Positions 57,920 through 64,000 of a stretch of 64,000 nucleotides of DNA are shown piece after piece. Within the stretch, counting starts at the first letter, position 1. Each line of letters opens with the position of its first letter. The translations under genes were made by a program, and so were the position numbers. Source of the DNA: Toxonevra muliebris (taxonomy: Eukaryota; Arthropoda; Insecta; Diptera; Pallopteridae). The stretch spans positions 58,851,408 through 58,915,407 of the forward strand of contig OY829329.1 of assembly GCA_963691655.1 (NCBI GenBank), given 5' to 3'. A model generated the notes under the pieces. That model was not told the DNA's origin, ran no database searches, and worked only from the letters and a program-made list of their open reading frames with translations.

Positions 57920-58622
57920 TAAATGACGGGGTGAGAAGTTGATCTTTATGAAAAGTGGAAACAAAGGGATGTTGAGATCTTTATGGATTTCCACATTTGT
58001 CACAAACCAAGGAGCATTGAGAATGGCACGGAAAGTTTTTAACTGATAGCGCTGGAGTATTTCAATGTTTTAGGTACTTGCCGTACGCCAAATCTGAAGG
58101 GCATATGACAGGCTGAGAGGAAAAGCGGGCTAAAATTTATATAAGAGCAAAAGTGAAATAATTTAGAGTGTCAGTGCAAGAATGGCATAAGTAATACGGT
58201 TTAGAGTGAAAATGAAACGCCATAAAAGTAAGAACAAAAATGGTATAACAATTCTTTCAGAGCAAGAACAGCATAGTTTTTTATTCCGTTTTCGCTCTGA
58301 ACATATTTCGTTTCACTTTTGCTCTGAACATATTTCGTTTTGCTTTTGCTCTGAATTAAAATTATTCCACTTTTTTCTGAACGTAAAAGTTATACCACTT
58401 TTCCTCTCAGCCTCTCATATGTCCAAATAGGCTTTAGTATAGTTTATAGTTTAGTATAGCCGCACCTTATTCTCGAGGCTGATTTGAGAATTTCGCCCAA
58501 GAAGCCATTGCATTCTTTTAGTTTTTACATTGAGTGCCCTCTGCTTTGATGAGAGCTTTCCAGGTAAGCCTGCGGTCGAGATGCACTCCAAGGTATTTTA
58601 CTGTGTTGCACTGTACTAAAGT
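57920..58622 (-). pseudogene. jockey-clade reverse transcriptase C-terminal fragment, split by a MITE
   Basis: Read on the minus strand from about 58622, the frames give KILGVHLDRRLTWKALI-like sequence, then a frameshifted stretch, then ILKPIWTY at about 58440-58418. After the 312-bp insertion the same frame resumes with LQIWRTAST, a stop, NIEILQRYQLKTFRAI and LNAPWFVTNVEIHKDLNIP, down to about 57920. This wording is characteristic of the thumb and C-terminal region of jockey-like non-LTR elements. Upstream parts are missing. The 57722-58003 frame joins this relic to unrelated sequence. Confidence 0.85.
58106..58417 (-). mobile_element. 312-bp MITE, copy 3, with TA target duplication
   Basis: It has the same length and sequence as 15999-16310 and 16352-16663 but in opposite orientation. 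Ends TGACAGGCTGAGAGGAAAAG and CTTTTCCTCTCAGCCTCTCA. TA lies immediately outside each end (58104-58105 and 58418-58419). Removing the element and one TA leaves the interrupted jockey frame continuous, which independently fixes the boundaries. A TA duplication with short inverted repeats points to a Tc1/mariner-superfamily parent. Confidence 0.92.
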
Positions 58623-60080
58623 GAAAAAAAAATGATTTTACTGAGTATTAGAGCACGACCGCCCGTTAAGGTTCTAGTCCGAGCTTTTCAATTTCATGTC
58701 CGAGCTTTTCGATTTCATTCGTGTTATGTGTGTTATACCTATACACGAATGTAATTCCATTCGGCTATATAAAAATTTCTATTAATACATTTTTAAAAAA
58801 TTTTACATTAATTCCTTAAAGTGTATCGAACATTACATTGAATTAAATTGTACATTGCACTTCTGACTTTGTAATGTTATTTATTCTTACTTTTGATAAA
58901 AATTATCTTGACTTTTTTTTATATAAAACTTATAAAACTGAATAAATTTTAATAATTTCATTAATTTCATCAAACTCTCGTATATTAAAAATTCAATTAA
59001 CCTATCAGTAAAAACAAAAAACAAAATAAAGCAAACTTACAAAAAAAATTGAACCCATTCTAGGTTTATGAAAATTTCATGCATATGACTTCTGTTTTAA
59101 TTCAGTTCAAATACTTTTTCCTTTTTTTTTTTTATATTTTATAAAATTTTGCATAAAACATTTTTTATTTTGTTTATTTTTATCATACCCGTGGTAATAA
59201 AAATGACAACAACAAACAGCTCATTTACACATATTTTCAGTTGTTGTAGGTAACCATAAATGTGCATACATATCTCTCCATATAGATATATAGGTATGTA
59301 TGTAAATATGTCGCTATATATGCGTATAAGTGATAGCATGATGATAATAGCCCAATAGGGAATTCTATGCATATTTTACTAATATGGTTCAACATCGACT
59401 AACCTCGGCATATATTAATTTTGATATACTGTGCGAGTACGATGTATAGTAGATATATTTATGTACATACATGCATATACACATAAGCATGTGAATGTAT
59501 AACAACGACAAAAAAATTAAATTTAATTTTCATTTTCATACATTATATAAGTCAAAAGGCAAACACATGAAAAAAAAATAAAAAATATAATAAAATAATC
59601 AAAAACGAAAAATACCAAAAAAAAAAAAAAAATAGAAATAATTATTATGCAGCAAATGAAACTTATTAAAACTTATATTAATACAAACATATAATAAACC
59701 ATGTATATATATTTTGATATGATTTAATCTTTATACATAAATAAATAAAAATAGCACACAGTCTTACAGAAGTGCCCAACATACTAGAAATATTTATAAA
59801 AAAAAAAAAATTTCATGCGGAAAATTTGCATGTACTTAAAATTTAGAAAATATGAAAATTATTTTTAATTTAATTAGTAAGAAAAAAACTACACAAATAT
59901 CTAATTATTATTATTATTTCTAGCTGATTTCTTTATACTAGATATTAAAACACAAACATAAAAAATAATATTAATTTCCATTTTTAATCTATATGTGCTA
60001 AAAACGTAAAAAATTAATGCATGCTCATTTTTCAAAATTTCTACCTACCATTTCACTAAAATCATAATTTATAAATTAAT
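58623..60080. other. AT-rich noncoding DNA, presumed intron
   Basis: No exon or element is recognised. ATGTATGTA/CATACATGCATATAC-type simple sequence occurs at about 59260-59330 and 59455-59500. Poly-A runs occur near 59615 and 59800. Confidence 0.4.
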
Positions 60081-60134
60081 TTTTTTTCGCTTTGTTTTGT
60101 TGTGTTTTGTTATTTTGTTATAGCAGGTAGGGTG
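60081..60134 (+). promoter_or_regulatory. candidate recursive splice site (ratchet point)
   Basis: A long U-rich tract (TTTTTTTTCGCTTTG, then TTTTGTTGTGTTTTG, TTATTTTGTTATAG) leads to CAG directly followed by GTAGGG, so an acceptor and a donor abut at 60126|60127 with no exon between them. This is the arrangement used for stepwise removal of long introns in flies. It lies 8.7 kb downstream of the donor at 51439 on the same strand. The donor half (GTAGGG) is weaker than GTAAGT. Confidence 0.4.
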
Positions 60135-60639
60135 CACAACAAAAACATAATCAAATCCCAAAATCAACAGCAGATATTAATAAAGAAATTATTTATAAAT
60201 AAAAACAGAAAATAAATAATATTATATATATGTATGTTATACCTACCTAAATATAAATTAAAACACAGCAGGCAAACAAAAATTTATATTATATTTTCAT
60301 CTAATTTTTTTTTTTTCCCCCCATTTTTAAAAACTAACAAAATTAATAAATTGAATTGTTGATTTAATTGTACACGCGCTAGCTACACTGCAATTTATTG
60401 GTTTGATTAGTTACAGCTGATGGAGTTTTGTAAACAAAAGGAGAGGAGTATAGTACATAGCCTGGGGGGTAATTTTCTTTTTCATTAACACAAATTTTCA
60501 TCACTTTTAAAGCTAAACTTACAGTGGTTAGTTGAAACAAACACAAATCTTAATATAAGTTTTACTACTAAGAACTGATAGAACCAATTAGGTTTGGGGG
60601 GTTGCTAATTTTACTAAATTAAAATATAAATATCAGACT

Positions 60640-62095
60640 CACTATCGACCAAAACCCAGACCTAGACCAAAAACTGATGCAAAAATTTTATCAAATACAG
60701 GTCAAAAATTAAAAGATATCTGTAACAAAATTGAGACCAAAATTCAAATTAAAATCGGCTAGAAATTTAGGCGGAAATTTCGACTAAATTTCAAACAAAA
60801 ATTCATATACTTTTTTCAGGTCGAAGTTCAAACCAAGAAAAGAACCAAATTCAGATCAAAAATCTACATCAAAATGAATCCAAATTCAGATCAAAATCTT
60901 GATTATGGCTTTTCTGATGGATTTATATAGTTAAATGATCTATTTTGAGAAAATAATTTGAAGGAAATTTTAATTTCTTTTGATAAAAAATTTTGATGAA
61001 ACAATTTGGTACATCTCTATTTTTTGAGTAATTTTTGGTCGAAACAAAAACCCGCAAAAAATTAAATTAAGATAAAGTTCATTTGGATAGTACTTGAAAC
61101 GAATTTTTAAAATATATATTCATATCACTCTTAGCATCCATATCACTATTAATATTGGCCTGATGGTGAGTTTACGATCTCACAACTCCATAACCAAGCA
61201 CTTCATTTTTATGAAAGATTAATACGTCAAGCCTATTATACATTATTTAAAATGTAAATATATCTTAATTTGACCAAAAAACCAATACATTTTAAACTTC
61301 AATGAGATCCGTACACGCAATAACCGGTTAAAAAAAAAACAATGTTCAGACCACGAATCGGACCGAAATTCCAACAAAAATCGACCAAAATGAGATCAAA
61401 TTCAGGTCAAAACTCAGACTAAAAACGCAAAATTCAGACCGAATCAAAACCAAAATCAGTTTTAAAATTCATTCCAAAATTACAAAAAAAAATTTAGACC
61501 ACAACTCAGACCAATAGTTTAGACAAAACTTTAGGCCGAATTCAAACACCAAATACCGAATGAAAGTAACCCAAAATTCAGACCAAAAACTAGTGGGAAT
61601 ATTTGATAAATATTTACATCAAAAAATTTTAACCTAAATTAAACAAAAACTGGACCAAAATTTCAGACGAATTCAGACCAAATTTTAAAACCGAATTCAG
61701 ATAGATTTCGGACCGAAATTCAGACCAAAATAGTATCAAAATCAAGCCAATTCAGACCAAAATATTAACCACAACTCAAACTAAGAGTTAGATTAAAACT
61801 GAGGCTAAAAAGACGCCAAATACAAATTAAAAGCAAACCAAAATAGTTAGACCAGAAATCAGATCAAACGCTGGTCTGATCAAACGCTAGAAAGCAAATC
61901 AAAATTCAGACCAAACATGAATTAAAACTCAAACCAAATTCAGATTAAAATTCAAACTGAAATAAAACAAAATTCTGACTAACAATCAAACCAGAATTCA
62001 GATCAAAAACGAGCAAAAACGGAAAAGTTAAACTAATATCAGACTAAAATTCAGTACAAAATTCAATCAAAAAACTAGACCATTATCAAGTTTTC
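60640..62095 (+). repeat. degenerate ATTCAGACCAAAA minisatellite field, about 1.4 kb
   Basis: The unit near AAATTCAGACCAAAA recurs dozens of times with substitutions and variable spacing (for example about 60640-60730, 60855-60900, 61330-61520, 61560-61790, 61895-62000). Stops occur in every frame, so it is not a coding repeat. Smaller arrays of the same unit lie at 8500-8720 and 32215-32490, and in reverse orientation at 41930-42280. Confidence 0.8.
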
Positions 62096-64000
62096 TAAAA
62101 GTAAGACATTTATAAGCTGGCATTGAAATTGTGGATTCAATGTAGTCTGAATGTATTTATTAACCAGTTGCACTGTAAAGTGCTTCCTATTGGCACGCCC
62201 AGCATGGCGGCTAAACAGAATTGATTCAAATATCCGACCCCATTTTAATATTTATATTAAATTATTATTATTATTAAAATAAAATATAATATGAAATAAT
62301 ATTTTGAATCCTAAAGTAAAACTTGTAGAGTAATTATTTCGAAAGCAGCAAAATAAAGATGAACTGAAGTATATTTTATGGCCTACTATGTGCACTTATT
62401 TTATAGTAAAAACGAATAACGCAAATATATTATAGCATACTCATGATTTAGAACACGCTTGAGTGAGGTAGAAAGAGACAACTACAAGCACAATGTTGTA
62501 TTTAGACAAAATTGTACTAAATTAAAATGTATCTAAAAAGTACAACTGTACCAATAATATCAACACTGTTGTGAATTAGTTGAAAATAAGAAAATACAAA
62601 GAAAACAATTATGTATTTATTGTGAATACAGATGCAAGTATATGCATATAGACTAGTATGATTTTCTTATTATTTTGTTTTTAAGATATTTAAAACCTAA
62701 CTTGAAAAAACTATAGTAAATAAAAACAAAATAGTTACATAACCAATACAAGGATATACTTGCAAACTAGAACTACATACTTCCGACTATTATTCAAAAT
62801 CATTTAGCTTAAGTATTTAATTATTTTATTTTTTATAAATTAAATAAAACTAAAACCAAATTTAATGTTGCAATTAAGAAATATTTAAAAATTTGTTTTT
62901 GTTTTTCTCTTAAGTTAAAAACATAAAAACAATAATCAAATTTATCTGTCTCACGTTCCAATTTAATTTATATAATTTAAAAAAAATTGCATTTAACTAA
63001 ATTTCCACAAAACTGTGACATTAATTTTTTCTTCTCTTTTGTTTTTTTTTTTTTTTTTGTTAAATAGATATGTACATACTTACATATAATACACATATAA
63101 ATTTCGTTACCAATACTATGATTTTATGTTGCTGTTTTTTTTTGCCTTCTGCTATTTAAAATGCAATAAATTATGTTGAAAACCATTTCAGCTTTCAACA
63201 ATTCAATTTTTTAACCGCAGTTTTTTCTCGTTTTTTTTTTTCTTTTTTTTTTTTTTTGATTTTTATATTTTATTTTTATTTTGGCATTAACAAAAAAAAC
63301 TAATGTTAATGAAGAGTGAAATCATTTAAAATATCATCAATAACTCAAAACGTTTTGGATTTGATAATGCAAAAAACAAAAATAAAAAAACGCAATTTAT
63401 TTTTGTTTTGTATCTAGTTAAATAAAATTTCACGGCTGAACTTTAATCGTTACTTCTTCGTCGCTAATTCCGATTCTTTGGTTAATTGATTTTATTTTAT
63501 GATACTCTTCCCCTCTTTTTTCACTGTGGGTACCAGAGCCGGTTCTACCGTATACTAGACGGAGGCGATTTGGGGAATGACATTTCGGAGAGGGACACTT
63601 GAAACGATTTCTTTTTTTTTAAGAAAAAAATGAAAGTTTGATAGTGAAATGTGGGGTTAAACTCCTTCCTCCAACAGTCAGTTCTCCAAATGGTCATTAG
63701 GATCCGATAGAATATTCTATATTCTGCTTAACATTACATTTTTTGGTTAACATTTTTTCTGTTAAGTTAACATAGAAATTTTTACATTTTGTGGTTTGTG
63801 TATTTGCTAAGATAGCCACGCGTGGCTATCTTCACACCGTTAATGTTAATAGAGCCCATAAAAATACAAGGAAAAATGGTCATAATCTAAGTGAATATTG
63901 AAGTGAGTTGGTATTTTCTCAATTAGACAGTCGTAATTTAGTTCATAATGCAAAATGCTAATTGGTTTTCGGATTCTTAATATAACTAAAGTATCGGTTA
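62096..64000. other. AT-rich noncoding DNA, presumed intron
   Basis: No exon or element is recognised. T runs lie around 63040-63058 and 63228-63258. A perfect 24-bp palindrome centred on ACGCGT occupies 63809-63832. GTTAAC/TTAACA strings cluster at 63728-63775 and 63838-63850. Confidence 0.4.
63809..63832. repeat. perfect 24-bp palindrome
   Basis: AAGATAGCCACG is followed at once by its exact reverse complement. The GC-rich centre (CCACGCGTGG) stands out in AT-rich DNA. It could be a protein-binding dyad or the collapsed end of a foldback element; nothing nearby decides. Confidence 0.9.

Noticed and set aside
1..64000. tRNA, rRNA, CRISPR array or bacterial-type operon
   Set aside because: I saw no tRNA B-box in context, no rRNA-like stretch, no spaced direct-repeat array and no prokaryotic gene arrangement. 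The R1-type element is not flanked by 28S rDNA.

Overview
This is eukaryotic, strongly AT-rich DNA that reads as insect, most likely a higher fly (Diptera), and a tephritid-type genome is plausible. The reasons are R1-clade and jockey-clade non-LTR retrotransposons, a mariner element, hAT- and TTAA-type non-autonomous DNA elements, abundant CAA/TTG and CAG microsatellites, long A/T homopolymers, and no bacterial gene organisation. Species assignment is inference. Almost every long open frame is a transposon remnant or translated simple repeat.

Layout. 1-10.7 kb: AT-rich noncoding DNA with a TTAA-flanked short element (3310-3741), an RNase H/zinc-knuckle retrotransposon tail split by a 929-bp TIR element (4031-5595), a hAT-like non-autonomous element (family A copy at 6325-7372), two copies of a GTAGTAGAAA-expanded repeat (9058-10290) and another decayed zinc-knuckle fragment. 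10.7-13.9 kb: unique microsatellite-bearing DNA and a CT-rich tract. 13.9-17.0 kb: a 3.1-kb hAT-like element with an 8-bp target duplication, carrying a shortened family-A element and two 312-bp MITEs. 17.1-19.5 kb: a 176-bp hAT MITE and another family-A copy. 21.6-27.0 kb: an RNase H retrotransposon tail, a 506-bp TTAA element and a 3.3-kb TIR element holding a frameshifted reverse transcriptase. 28.2-31.3 kb: an R1-clade retrotransposon interrupted by a single stop codon. 33.2-34.2 kb: a TIR element containing a decayed Myb/SANT-like reading frame. 36.2-41.4 kb: two family-A copies, a 1257-bp mariner with intact D,D34D residues but two stops and a C-terminal deletion, and a 621-bp foldback element whose loop is a 152-bp TTAA element.

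From about 44 kb the sequence changes. 44-51.4 kb is poor in recognised transposons and rich in TTG/CAA/CAG repeats. It holds the only plausible host-gene signals: a 50-codon open frame ending at a GTGAGT donor (51288-51438) and an upstream 73-codon frame ending at a GTAAGT donor (48724-48942). These could be alternative 5' exons of one plus-strand gene whose remaining exons lie beyond the window; I do not recognise the protein. The following 12.5 kb would then be first-intron DNA. It contains a candidate recursive splice site (AG|GT at 60126/60127), a CpG-rich TIR element (57115-57608), an antisense jockey fragment split by a third 312-bp MITE (57920-58622) and a long degenerate ATTCAGACCAAAA repeat field (60640-62095).

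The most informative aspect is the nesting. In two places an insertion breaks a recognisable retrotransposon frame, so both the insertion boundary and the target-site duplication can be fixed from this single sequence.
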